Assembly: GCF_029714325.1 (NCBI RefSeq)
Contig: NZ_CP121666.1
Location: 3,534,001-3,598,000, forward strand
DNA length: 64,000 bases
Source of the DNA: Bradyrhizobium sp. CB1717
GTDB taxonomy: Bacteria > Pseudomonadota > Alphaproteobacteria > Rhizobiales > Xanthobacteraceae
Direction of reading: 5' to 3'
Part shown: positions 16,708-24,724 of the stretch, piece after piece
Layout: every line of letters starts with the position of its first letter
How positions within the stretch are numbered: position 1 is the stretch's first letter
The notes under the pieces: model-generated
Database searches by the model: none
What the model saw: only the letters and a program-made list of their open reading frames with translations
What the model was told of the DNA's origin: nothing
Position numbers and translations under genes: made by a program

Positions 16708-17745
16708 ATGAGCTCGCTCAATTCCCTTCGCGGAATTCTCGACGCCTGGACCGGCACCGTGGCCGGCACGATCGTGGGCGCCCTGGAACGGGTGGTGGCG
16801 CCGCGCGTGGTGCGGCTGGTCGAGACCGGGACAGGCGCATTCGCGCTGGAGGCCTCGAAGTCGGAGAACGTGCCGAACGAGATCACCTTCGAGGACGGCA
16901 AGTTCGAGGGCGCCAATCTCGCCCAGATCGTCCGCGGCAGCCGCGTCGAGATCGTGCTGCGGCCGACGCGCTTTCTGTTTCGCCCCCTGGAGCTGCCGGC
17001 CCGTGCGGCCGATTTCCTCGACGGCATCGTGCGGGCCCAGATCGACCGGCTGACGCCGTGGAGCGCCGCCGAGGCGGTGTTCGGGTGCAGTCCGCCGGTG
17101 GCGCATGGCAGCGAGAGCATCACCACGGAGATCGCCGCGGCGCCGCGCCGGCTGGCAATGGGCTATGTCGAGGCGCTGTCGGGCTTCCACCCCTCGGCGA
17201 TCGCGATCGTGACGGAGGCGGCCGAGGGCCCGCGCATCAAGGTGTTCGAGCAGAAATCGCGCGGTGCCGTCGACCCGGTGCGGCTGAGCCGCGCGCTGCA
17301 AGCCGTTCTGGCGCTTGCCGCGGTCGCCGCGGTGACCGGCTCGGTCGCGGCAAGTTATCTCGCCGACAGCCTCAGCACGCAGCAGAGCGAGCTCGAACGG
17401 CAGATCACCCAGCGCCGCGCCGCGCTGCGCGGCAGCGACGGCGGCGAGCGCTCGCCGCTCGCGCTGCTCGAGCGGCGCAAATACGAGACACCGGCGAGCG
17501 TGATCGTGCTGGAGTCGCTGAGCCGGCTGCTGCCCGATCACACCTATGTCACCGAGCTGCATGTTGCCGGCAACAAGATTCAGATCGGCGGCATTACCCG
17601 CGATGCGCCCTCGCTGATCCCGCTGATCGAGCAGTCCCAGCATTTCACCCGCGCGACCTTCTACGCCCCGACGACCCGCAGCCCCTCCGAACCCGGCGAG
17701 CGCTTCCACATCGAGGCGCAGATCGAACCGAGGAACGTGCCATGA
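16708..17745 (+). CDS. gspL: Type II secretion system assembly protein GspL (with PilN-like periplasmic part)
   Basis: This 345-residue bitopic inner-membrane protein recruits GspE and partners GspM. Residues of about 1-190 form a cytoplasmic actin-like domain (VEIVLRPTRFLFRPLELPARAADFLDGIVRAQIDRLTPW). One membrane helix lies near 200-220 (ALQAVLALAAVAAVTGSVAASYL). A coiled-coil segment (LSTQQSELERQITQRRAALRG) and a PilN-like ferredoxin fold (PASVIVLESLSRLLPDHTYVTELHVAGNKIQIGGITRDA) follow. ATG at 16708 lies just after the gspK stop. The PilN-type tail is common in alphaproteobacterial T2SS, which is why annotation as a PilN-domain protein is also possible. Confidence 0.85.
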   Translation: MSSLNSLRGILDAWTGTVAGTIVGALERVVAPRVVRLVETGTGAFALEASKSENVPNEITFEDGKFEGANLAQIVRGSRVEIVLRPTRFLFRPLELPARAADFLDGIVRAQIDRLTPWSAAEAVFGCSPPVAHGSESITTEIAAAPRRLAMGYVEALSGFHPSAIAIVTEAAEGPRIKVFEQKSRGAVDPVRLSRALQAVLALAAVAAVTGSVAASYLADSLSTQQSELERQITQRRAALRGSDGGERSPLALLERRKYETPASVIVLESLSRLLPDHTYVTELHVAGNKIQIGGITRDAPSLIPLIEQSQHFTRATFYAPTTRSPSEPGERFHIEAQIEPRNVP

Positions 17746-18332
17746 GCAGTGCCATGGGCAGCAAGGTTGCGAGCGGAAACGCCGTGGCGCGGGCGCTGAC
17801 GGGCTCGCCGCTGATTGCGGTCTCGCTCTACATCGCGATCGCCGGCGGGCTGTTGCTGATGGCCGGCCTCTCGATCGCCGACGTCATTGCTCACCGCCAG
17901 GCGCTGGCAGAGAGCTCCGACCTGCTCGATCAGTTGCGCGGCCGCAAGAGCGGCGCCAAGAACGCCGCGACGTCGGCGGCCGAGCATCCCGGCACGCCGT
18001 TCCTGGAAGGGCCGACCGTGACGGTCGCGGGCGCCAATCTGTTGCAGCGGGTTGCAGCCGCCGTCGGCAATGTCGGCGGCTCGGTGCAGTCTTCGCAGGT
18101 GGACGTATCAGGTGCGCAAACCAAGGACGGCTTCGTCGGCCTCGTCGTGAGCTGCGAGCTGGAGCAGCCCGCGCTGCAGAAGCTGCTCTACGATATCGAG
18201 GCCGGCATGCCGTTCCTGTTCGTCGACCAGCTCGACGTCCAGGTGCCGCAGACCACCGCGCTCGGCGATGCCCCCACCGGCCGCGTCAGGGTGATCCTGG
18301 GCGTCTCCGGCCAGTGGCAGGCGGGGAAGTAG
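17742..18332 (+). CDS. gspM: Type II secretion system protein GspM (subtype b)
   Basis: This 196-residue bitopic inner-membrane protein has one N-terminal helix (LIAVSLYIAIAGGLLLMAGLSIADV), a short coiled region, and a periplasmic ferredoxin-like domain (ANLLQRVAAAVGNVGGSVQSSQVD; GFVGLVVSCELEQPALQKLLYDIEAGMPFLFVDQLDV) typical of the T2SSM_b family. It pairs with GspL in the assembly platform. The start overlaps the gspL stop (ATGA), with GAGGAA six bases before it. It is the last gene of the operon; only seven bases separate it from the convergent autotransporter gene. Confidence 0.88.
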   Translation: MSSAMGSKVASGNAVARALTGSPLIAVSLYIAIAGGLLLMAGLSIADVIAHRQALAESSDLLDQLRGRKSGAKNAATSAAEHPGTPFLEGPTVTVAGANLLQRVAAAVGNVGGSVQSSQVDVSGAQTKDGFVGLVVSCELEQPALQKLLYDIEAGMPFLFVDQLDVQVPQTTALGDAPTGRVRVILGVSGQWQAGK

Positions 18333-18339
18333 GGCCAGC

Positions 18340-21300
18340 TCACCAGCTGTACTTGAACACGCCCTTGCCGGAATAGCTGGTGACGTTGCCGGAGAATTCG
18401 CCGTCGAAGGTGCCGGCGATCGAGAAGCCGCTCAGCCATTTCATCTCGGCGCTGGCGCTGGCGAGCGCGGATTCGGCGTCGACCCTGGCGCCGTTCACGA
18501 CGAAGCTGGTGCCCGGCAGGGTCTGGAACAGCGCGGTGACGGCGCGGCCCGGATTGTAGTCGTGCGCCCAGGCGGCGCGGCCGCGCAAGGTCAGCACGCC
18601 GTTGTGCATCGCGTAGGACTTGTCGGTGCGCAGGCCGAGCTCGGAGCGGGTGTCGGTGAGGGATTGCGCGGCGTAGTTCAGCGCGAACAGCCCGCCGCCA
18701 TTGAGGCTCGTTTCGGAATAGTTCGGCAGGTTGAAATTCGTCACCTGCGCCGCCGCGTAGGGCGTGATGCCGATCGTCGGCGTTGCGAAGCGGTAGCCGC
18801 CCTCGAAACGGGCCGAGAAGCTGTCGGCCTTGTAGCGGCCCTGGAGCTGGTCGGAGCCGGCGAGCGCCACGGTGCGGTTGGTGGTGACGTCATGCCAGCC
18901 ATAGGCGAGGGCGGCCGCGATATAGGCCGGTCCGAAATTGTGCCGGCCATAGACGCCGGCCTGGAACAGGTCGGCCGAGCCCGAGCCCATCGCATTCGCG
19001 ACCGAGTAGTTCAGCCCGCCGCCGCCGAGCGCGAAGCCGACCAGGGTGTCGAGCGAAATCCTGTAATCGGCGCCGGCCGCGCCGCCCCAGACCCGTGCGG
19101 TCAGGTCCTGCGAGCCGACCGCAGCATTGCCGCCGACCTCGGCCGAGCCGCCATAGCCCGCCGACCAGACGCTCCAGCGGCTGCTCGGCTGCGAGGAGAG
19201 CAGCGGCGCCTTGGTCGCCATTGCATAGGCTTCGCGCTCGCGCGCAGTCGCCGGACGCATCCTGGCGTAGGCGCTAGCGTCGTCGCTCTCGGCGAATTGC
19301 GCGACGCTGCCCGCCTTGGCGAAGCCGCCGGAGCGGCCGATGATGGTCGGGTCGAGCATCAGGCTCATGAACTGGCCGTCGGCGTTGATCGCGGCCTGGA
19401 GGATGCCGGTGCCGAGCTCGCCCGAAGCGGTGGTCAATCCCGCCGGGCTCAGCGCGGCGAAGGCCGCTGGGATGCCGCCGGTCGTGTTGAAGAAGTTGGT
19501 CAGCGTGTTCGCAACGTTCTTTTGGTTGGCGTTGAGGCCGCCGCTAGGTGTGAAGTTGACGTTGACGTTGAGGTACACGTTGTTGGTGTCGTAGCTCAGC
19601 GTCGCGTTGAGCGTCGGCATGTTCGACAGAACGGTCGGATTGAAGGTGGTGCTGACGAGGCTGCCGGCCGCGGTCAGGATCGTGTACTGCTTCTTGACCG
19701 TGCCCGAGGCGAAGTTCGCGCGCACCGTCGCGCCGCCGAGGTCGGTCGCGCCCGTGACCTGGGTGAGGCTGGCACTGGTGGAGGAGACCTGCACCAGATA
19801 GGTCGAGGCGGCGGTGAAGATCAGGCTGCCGGTCACCGTCAGCGGCCCGAACGGGCTCGCTGCGCTGCCCGGCGCCAGTGTGCCGCCGCTGACCTGGACG
19901 CCGGCGACCGTGCCGCTGCCGGCGAGCGTGCCGCCTGTGTTGACGGTGACCGGGCTGTTCAGGATCGAGCCGTCGACCACCAGCGTGCCGCCGTTGATGG
20001 TGGTGGCGCCGGTGTAGGTGTTGTTGCCGGACAGCGTCTGCATGCCGCCGGTCAGCGTCAGGCCGCCGCCGAAGCCGGCATCGTCGATGACGCCGGAGAA
20101 GGTTCCGCTGGCGTTGGTGATGGTCAGCGTGTTGAAGCCGAGATTGACGGTGCCCGAGCCCGACAGCGCCTTGATCGAGGTGCCGCCGTTGAGCTGGCCC
20201 GAGATATCGAAGACGCCGTTGGCGACGACGCCGCTGGAGGTCGCGATGCTGCCATTGAGGCCGCCGAAATCGATGAGATCGAGTTCGCCGCCGCTCGCGA
20301 TGGTCGTGGTGCCGGTATAGGTGCTGGTACCGAACAGCTGCTGCGTCGCGCCGTTCGCGATCACGAGGTTGCCGCCGGTGCCGCCGCCGATGCCGCCGTC
20401 CTGGATCACGCCGCCATAGAAGCTGCCGTTCGTGATCGTCAGCGTCTTCGATCCCAGCGAGACGAAGCCGGCGGTGCTGGGGGAGAGAAGGCCGCCGACC
20501 GAAGCCCCCGAGTTGGTCTGGGAAATATCGAGCGTGGCGCCGGCGCCGGCGAGGGCGACATAGAGCGAGCTTGCGATCGAGCCGGCGCCCTTCAGCGCCA
20601 GCGTGGCGCCTCCGTCGATCTGAGTGACGTTGCTGTAGGTGTTCACGCCCGAGAGCGTCTGAGTGCCGCTGCCGACTTCAAATCCGCCAGTACCCTGGAT
20701 GACGCCCGCGAATTCGGTCGAGCCGTTGCTGACGAACAGCCCGTGGGCGCCCATGTTGACGACGCCGCTCGAACTGCCGGCGAGCGTCGTGATGGCGATG
20801 ATCGGGAACGAGGCCGCAGAGATGTCGAATGTTCCATTCACCGTCACGACACTGGAACTCGCGATGCTGCCGACGCTGGATAATGCCAGCGTTCCGGCCG
20901 AGATCGTCGTCGCACCGGTGTAGGTGTTGACGTTGGTCAGGGTCAGCGTGCCGGTGCCGACCTTGGTCAGGCCGCCGCCGGCGCCGGAGATCACGCCGTC
21001 GACCTGGGTCGAGGTGTTGAGGCTGCCGGTGGTGAGCGTGTTGGCGCCGAGCACGTAATTGCCCGCGCCTTCGATCGAGCCGGTGGTCATTCCACCGCTG
21101 GTGAGGCCCGAAATGTCGACGGTGCCGCCGGCATTGGCGATGAAGCGCGCGCTGCCGCCGGTCGCCGCGCCCGAGAAGTTCGTCGTCGCGCCGTTGTTGG
21201 TGGTGATGGTGGCGCTGCCGGCGGTGGCGGAGCCGTCGAAATTCACCGTTCCGTCGTTGATGATGGACGAGGTGGCGGCGGTGGTGGCGTTGTGGAAGTT

Positions 21301-21951
21301 CAGTGTGGCCGACGCGGCATTGCTGATGGTGGCGTTGCCGGCCGAGGCGCTGGTGAAGAAATCGATCTGGCCGCCCGCGTTGTTGGTGATATGGGCGCTG
21401 CCGGCATTGCTGGAATCCTCGAAGGTGAGGAAGCTGCCGTTGATGATGCTTGCCGTCCCCGCCGTGCTGTTCTGGAGGAACGAGACGGTGCCACCGGAGC
21501 TGTTCGTGATCGTCACGGCACCAGTTCCGCCGCTGGCGGTGCTGCTGTTCTGGAACACCATATTGATGCCGTTGGACGTCGACACGAAGTTCTGCGTGTT
21601 GCCCGAATCGTTGATGATGCCGGTGCCGTTGACGATGAACGCATCGCCGATCGTGACCGTGTAGGCCTGCGCAGTGTTCGTGAACTGCACCGTGCCGATG
21701 ACGACGACGCCGTTGAAGTTGTCGACGTTCGCGCTGCCGCTGCTGGTGAAGGTCGCGGTTCCGTCCGGCACGCTCGGGTTCCAGTTGGCCGGATCCGTCC
21801 AGTCGGTGCTGGCGCCGGTCCAGGTGGCGTCCACGGCGTGGGCGGCGACGACGCCGAGCGCGGTCGTGGCGAGCAGGGTCGCCAGCGAGTGGCGCGTCAC
21901 CGACCGCAGCCGCTGTCCGATCCTCTTGCGCGCCATTTCCGGTCCGAACAT
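18340..21951 (-). CDS. Autotransporter (type Va) with PATR-repeat passenger and beta-barrel domain
   Basis: This is a secreted adhesin-like protein of 1203 residues. A long signal peptide (basic start, then LATLLATTALGVVAAHA) leads to a glycine/threonine/asparagine-rich beta-helix passenger. The first part holds imperfect repeats of about 23 residues (TAGSATITNN-GG-type, encoded near 21120-21530). The second part holds autotransporter-associated repeats (LTKVGTGTLTLTNVNTYTGATTISAGTLAL and variants, about six). The last 280 or so residues form the autotransporter barrel and end in the aromatic KYSW. ATG at 21951 follows GAGAG; TTG at 21963 and ATG at 21936 are also in frame. It is inserted against the direction of the T2SS genes. 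Passenger function is unknown; adhesion or aggregation is inferred from the family. Confidence 0.9.
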   Translation of the reverse strand: MFGPEMARKRIGQRLRSVTRHSLATLLATTALGVVAAHAVDATWTGASTDWTDPANWNPSVPDGTATFTSSGSANVDNFNGVVVIGTVQFTNTAQAYTVTIGDAFIVNGTGIINDSGNTQNFVSTSNGINMVFQNSSTASGGTGAVTITNSSGGTVSFLQNSTAGTASIINGSFLTFEDSSNAGSAHITNNAGGQIDFFTSASAGNATISNAASATLNFHNATTAATSSIINDGTVNFDGSATAGSATITTNNGATTNFSGAATGGSARFIANAGGTVDISGLTSGGMTTGSIEGAGNYVLGANTLTTGSLNTSTQVDGVISGAGGGLTKVGTGTLTLTNVNTYTGATTISAGTLALSSVGSIASSSVVTVNGTFDISAASFPIIAITTLAGSSSGVVNMGAHGLFVSNGSTEFAGVIQGTGGFEVGSGTQTLSGVNTYSNVTQIDGGATLALKGAGSIASSLYVALAGAGATLDISQTNSGASVGGLLSPSTAGFVSLGSKTLTITNGSFYGGVIQDGGIGGGTGGNLVIANGATQQLFGTSTYTGTTTIASGGELDLIDFGGLNGSIATSSGVVANGVFDISGQLNGGTSIKALSGSGTVNLGFNTLTITNASGTFSGVIDDAGFGGGLTLTGGMQTLSGNNTYTGATTINGGTLVVDGSILNSPVTVNTGGTLAGSGTVAGVQVSGGTLAPGSAASPFGPLTVTGSLIFTAASTYLVQVSSTSASLTQVTGATDLGGATVRANFASGTVKKQYTILTAAGSLVSTTFNPTVLSNMPTLNATLSYDTNNVYLNVNVNFTPSGGLNANQKNVANTLTNFFNTTGGIPAAFAALSPAGLTTASGELGTGILQAAINADGQFMSLMLDPTIIGRSGGFAKAGSVAQFAESDDASAYARMRPATAREREAYAMATKAPLLSSQPSSRWSVWSAGYGGSAEVGGNAAVGSQDLTARVWGGAAGADYRISLDTLVGFALGGGGLNYSVANAMGSGSADLFQAGVYGRHNFGPAYIAAALAYGWHDVTTNRTVALAGSDQLQGRYKADSFSARFEGGYRFATPTIGITPYAAAQVTNFNLPNYSETSLNGGGLFALNYAAQSLTDTRSELGLRTDKSYAMHNGVLTLRGRAAWAHDYNPGRAVTALFQTLPGTSFVVNGARVDAESALASASAEMKWLSGFSIAGTFDGEFSGNVTSYSGKGVFKYSW

Positions 21952-22270
21952 CGGTGCTCTCAAATCAAAAAATCAAAGCAAACATACAACTTAGCCGTGC
22001 AGCGCGGCCCCGCGCGCCATGATCTCATGGCCTTACATGGGCTCGCAATGAACGGGGGTTTGATAGTGCAGGGTTCCTGCCCGTTCCGACCGCAATTTCC
22101 CCGATCGTGGCTGTTGGGCAACATTTCCACGCGTCGCAACAGTGGGGACCCGGATTGCTGCCTGTCCGCCGGACTTGGGGCGGACACGAGGCGGTTGATG
22201 GGCGGGCCCTTCGGGCCTAGTTTGGCTTGCGGAAGGGGACCTGCAAGAAAATTCTCTGCAAGGAAATTCA
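21952..22270. other. Divergent spacer between autotransporter and gspC/N-like genes
   Basis: About 320 bases without a gene I can support. It must contain promoters for both flanking genes. A small hairpin, GGCCC-TTC-GGGCC, lies near 22205-22217. At the right end, two 14-base near-identical blocks (CTGCAAGAAAATTC at 22241 and CTGCAAGGAAATTC at 22256) place the ribosome site of the next gene in the second block. Confidence 0.45.
22241..22269 (+). repeat. Short direct repeat over the gspC/N-like ribosome site
   Basis: Two 14-base copies, 15 bases apart with one mismatch; the second contains AAGGAAA five bases before the ATG at 22271. This may be a slippage duplication. Confidence 0.5.
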
Positions 22271-22957
22271 ATGTCCGGGTGGCTTCGAGCGATGGGATTG
22301 GCTGCGCTGTGGACGGTGCTGGGCAGTGCCGCGACCTGGGCTGCCACCTCCTCGCGCATCGACATCCTGCCCGACGATGCCGCGGGCAGTCCCGCCGAGA
22401 GCGTCGATGTCGGCGCAGTGAGGCCGATTGCGCGGCCGGCGCCGGCTGTGAGCAAACCGGTCCTCCGCGGCAACCCGCTGTGGTCGGTACCGCTCTCGGC
22501 CCTGACGGCAACCGAGGAGCGCCCGATCTTCTCGGCCTCGCGCCGGCCACCGCCGCGCGCGGTCGCCGGGGCTCCGGTCGAAGAGGTGCAGGCAGCCCCG
22601 CCGCCCAAGGCGGTCGAGGCGCCGCCACCGCTGCTTCTGGTGGGGGCCGTGGTGGGCGAGGGCGACGCCATCGCGATTCTGGTCAACCGCATCGATCAGA
22701 AGGTCGTGCGCCTGCGGCAGGGCGAATCGCTCGGCGGCTGGTCGCTGACGGAGGTTCAGGCGCGCGAGGTGACGTTCAAGCAGGGTGATCGCAGCGAGGT
22801 TCTGGCGCTCCAGCGCCCGGCGGATCCGGCAGCGGCCCCTGGGGCTCCCCCTGCGGATGTCGGCGGGAGGCCGACGATGCCGGGGACGACCGATACGTCC
22901 TTTGCGCCCATTGTGCCGCGCTCGACGCCGAAGAACGGCGAGTCGGATGGGCTCTGA
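22271..22957 (+). CDS. GspC/GspN-like T2SS inner-membrane protein with HR domain
   Basis: This 228-residue protein has an N-terminal membrane anchor or signal (LRAMGLAALWTVLGSAATWA), a proline/alanine-rich linker, and a small beta domain near residues 120-180 (LLLVGAVVGEGDAIAILVNRIDQKVVRLRQGESLGGWSLTEV). That domain resembles the homology region of GspC, also seen in PilP and in proteins labelled GspN in Bradyrhizobium. GspC links the inner-membrane platform to the N0 domain of GspD, and no other gspC candidate is in the cluster, so this gene probably fills that role. There is no PDZ domain. It is separated from gspM by the opposing autotransporter gene. AAGGAAA supports the ATG. Confidence 0.7.
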   Translation: MSGWLRAMGLAALWTVLGSAATWAATSSRIDILPDDAAGSPAESVDVGAVRPIARPAPAVSKPVLRGNPLWSVPLSALTATEERPIFSASRRPPPRAVAGAPVEEVQAAPPPKAVEAPPPLLLVGAVVGEGDAIAILVNRIDQKVVRLRQGESLGGWSLTEVQAREVTFKQGDRSEVLALQRPADPAAAPGAPPADVGGRPTMPGTTDTSFAPIVPRSTPKNGESDGL

Positions 22958-23158
22958 GCGCTTGGTTGCGAGACCGGGAAGCCCAATTCCGTGATGCGGC
23001 CCGGCAACTTGCCGTGCCCGAACGGGCCTGGCGCAGGCGGCCCTTTGTTACCTCCGCAGACTATCGACAATCCGTGCACTGGCTGCTAGCCCGAATTCGC
23101 GCTGCTTGGGGGAACCCTGATTGACGAGGTGGCAAAGGCTTGGTGAGGGTACGGCCGG

Positions 23159-24721
23159 GTGGCTGGCATGACTTCGAGAAAAAGACCGCCCGATCTGCTG
23201 GGGAACTCCGCCTGGAATGCGATGGCCTTCCTGGTGGCCGTGGTGCTGAACCTGGCCATCCTGCCTTTCGCGATCGTTCATCTCGGCCTCGCTGCGTTCG
23301 GCGTGGCGGGTCTGGTCACCGCCTGCATTGCGCCGGCGCTGGTGTTCAGCAACGCGCTCGGACTTTCGACGGCGCGCGAGCTTGCGCAGCGACTGGAGCC
23401 ATCCGATCGTGACGATGCGCGACGCCTGTTCGCGACCGCGGTGATGCTTGCGATCGGCGCGGGCGGCCCGATCAGCGTTTTCTTTCTGGTTGCCGGGGCT
23501 CCCCTTGCGCGTCTCGGATTTCATCTGGCCGGTCCGGCCGCTGGCGACCTCGGATGGGCCTTCGCGCTGGCCGGCATCGGCTGGCTATGTCAGTGCGTGT
23601 CGGCGGTTTTCGTTGCCCTGTTCACCGCGCGTCAGGACTATCGCCGGATCGCCCTGGTCGGCATTGCGAGCACCGTGGTCTCGACTTTCTCGATGCTCTT
23701 GCTGATCCCCGTCTGGCCATATGCGTCGACGTTTCTTGGTTGCCAGGCGCTGGGATTTGCGACCGGTCTGCTGATCGCCGTGACCTGGTCCCGCAGCGCA
23801 ATCGGTCAGTGGCTGGCACCGCCGGCATTGCATCGCGATGCCTTCGCGAGGCTCGCCCGGTTCGGCATCTGGCAGGTGGCCGCACAGGGCGGCGCACTGC
23901 TTGCCGGGCAGGCCGATCGATATCTGCTCGGCGCGCTGCTGCAACCGCAGTTCGTCGGCTTCTATGGCGTGGCGCAGCGCCTCCAGGAGGCGACCTATAT
24001 CGGCATCCTCAAGGTCGGTGAGATCCTGTTTCCGTTCTTCAGCACGCTGCAGAAAGAGAGCGAGGATCGCAAGGTCGATCTGCTGTTCCGATCGTCGTGG
24101 ATATTGAATGTCCTTGCGGCAAGTGCCTTGGGCGCTTTGATCCCCGTGGCCGGTCCACTGCTGCATGTCTGGACCGGCGCGGAGGTCGCGGCCGAGGCCG
24201 CGCGGGTGCTCGTCGTCCTGTCGATTGCCGGTATCCTTGGGTCGAGTGCGAACGTGTTCGGCTTTTATCTGCTGGCGCAGGGGCGCTCGCGCTCCAACGC
24301 GCTCATCGCGTTGATCACGGGTATCGTCACCCTCGGCACCAGCGCGATCGTACTGCCGAGCTTCGGATGGCAGGCCGCAGGCTGGAGCGCCTGCGCCGGC
24401 ATGATCGCGCAGATGGCGACCATCGTCGTGCTCCTGCGCCGTAGTTTTGACATTTCCGGCATTTGGCCGCGCGTCATCCATTGCGTGCTGATGCCGCTCG
24501 GCATCGGGATCGCGACGGCGCTGGCGCTGCGCACCGGCCTCGACCGCGCACCGTTCCACCTTGCGCCGTCCTGGTGGTCGGTGGGGCTCGTCGCGTCGGT
24601 GACGGCTGCGATCATCTTTGTCGTCGAAGTTGCCGTGTCGCAGCTGGGACCGTATCGAAGGGCCTGCTTGCAGGACTTGCGGGCCATTGTCAGTCGCTTC
24701 GTGCCCCTGAAGGCCATCTAG
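23159..24721 (+). CDS. Lipopolysaccharide/polysaccharide flippase (Wzx-like, MOP superfamily)
   Basis: The 520-residue protein has twelve to fourteen hydrophobic helices in the pattern of oligosaccharide flippases: LLGNSAWNAMAFLVAVVLNLAILPFAIVHLG at the start, TARQDYRRIALVGIAST, ALLAGQADRYLLGALLQPQFVGFYGVAQRLQE in the middle and a second half ending near FVPLKAI. It would translocate undecaprenyl-linked sugars to the periplasm. The start is GTG at 23159 or ATG at 23168. It ends three bases before the asparagine synthetase gene and opens the glycan locus. A second flippase gene lies at 36.7-38.3 kb. Confidence 0.82.
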   Translation: MAGMTSRKRPPDLLGNSAWNAMAFLVAVVLNLAILPFAIVHLGLAAFGVAGLVTACIAPALVFSNALGLSTARELAQRLEPSDRDDARRLFATAVMLAIGAGGPISVFFLVAGAPLARLGFHLAGPAAGDLGWAFALAGIGWLCQCVSAVFVALFTARQDYRRIALVGIASTVVSTFSMLLLIPVWPYASTFLGCQALGFATGLLIAVTWSRSAIGQWLAPPALHRDAFARLARFGIWQVAAQGGALLAGQADRYLLGALLQPQFVGFYGVAQRLQEATYIGILKVGEILFPFFSTLQKESEDRKVDLLFRSSWILNVLAASALGALIPVAGPLLHVWTGAEVAAEAARVLVVLSIAGILGSSANVFGFYLLAQGRSRSNALIALITGIVTLGTSAIVLPSFGWQAAGWSACAGMIAQMATIVVLLRRSFDISGIWPRVIHCVLMPLGIGIATALALRTGLDRAPFHLAPSWWSVGLVASVTAAIIFVVEVAVSQLGPYRRACLQDLRAIVSRFVPLKAI

Positions 24722-24724
24722 GAC

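Noticed and set aside
15579..17126. 515-codon minus-strand frame over gspK and gspL
   Set aside because: Antisense shadow of two well-identified T2SS genes.
18562..20883. 773-codon plus-strand frame opposite the autotransporter
   Set aside because: Low-complexity R/A/G/D/V composition typical of an antisense frame; the minus strand has signal peptide, repeats and barrel.
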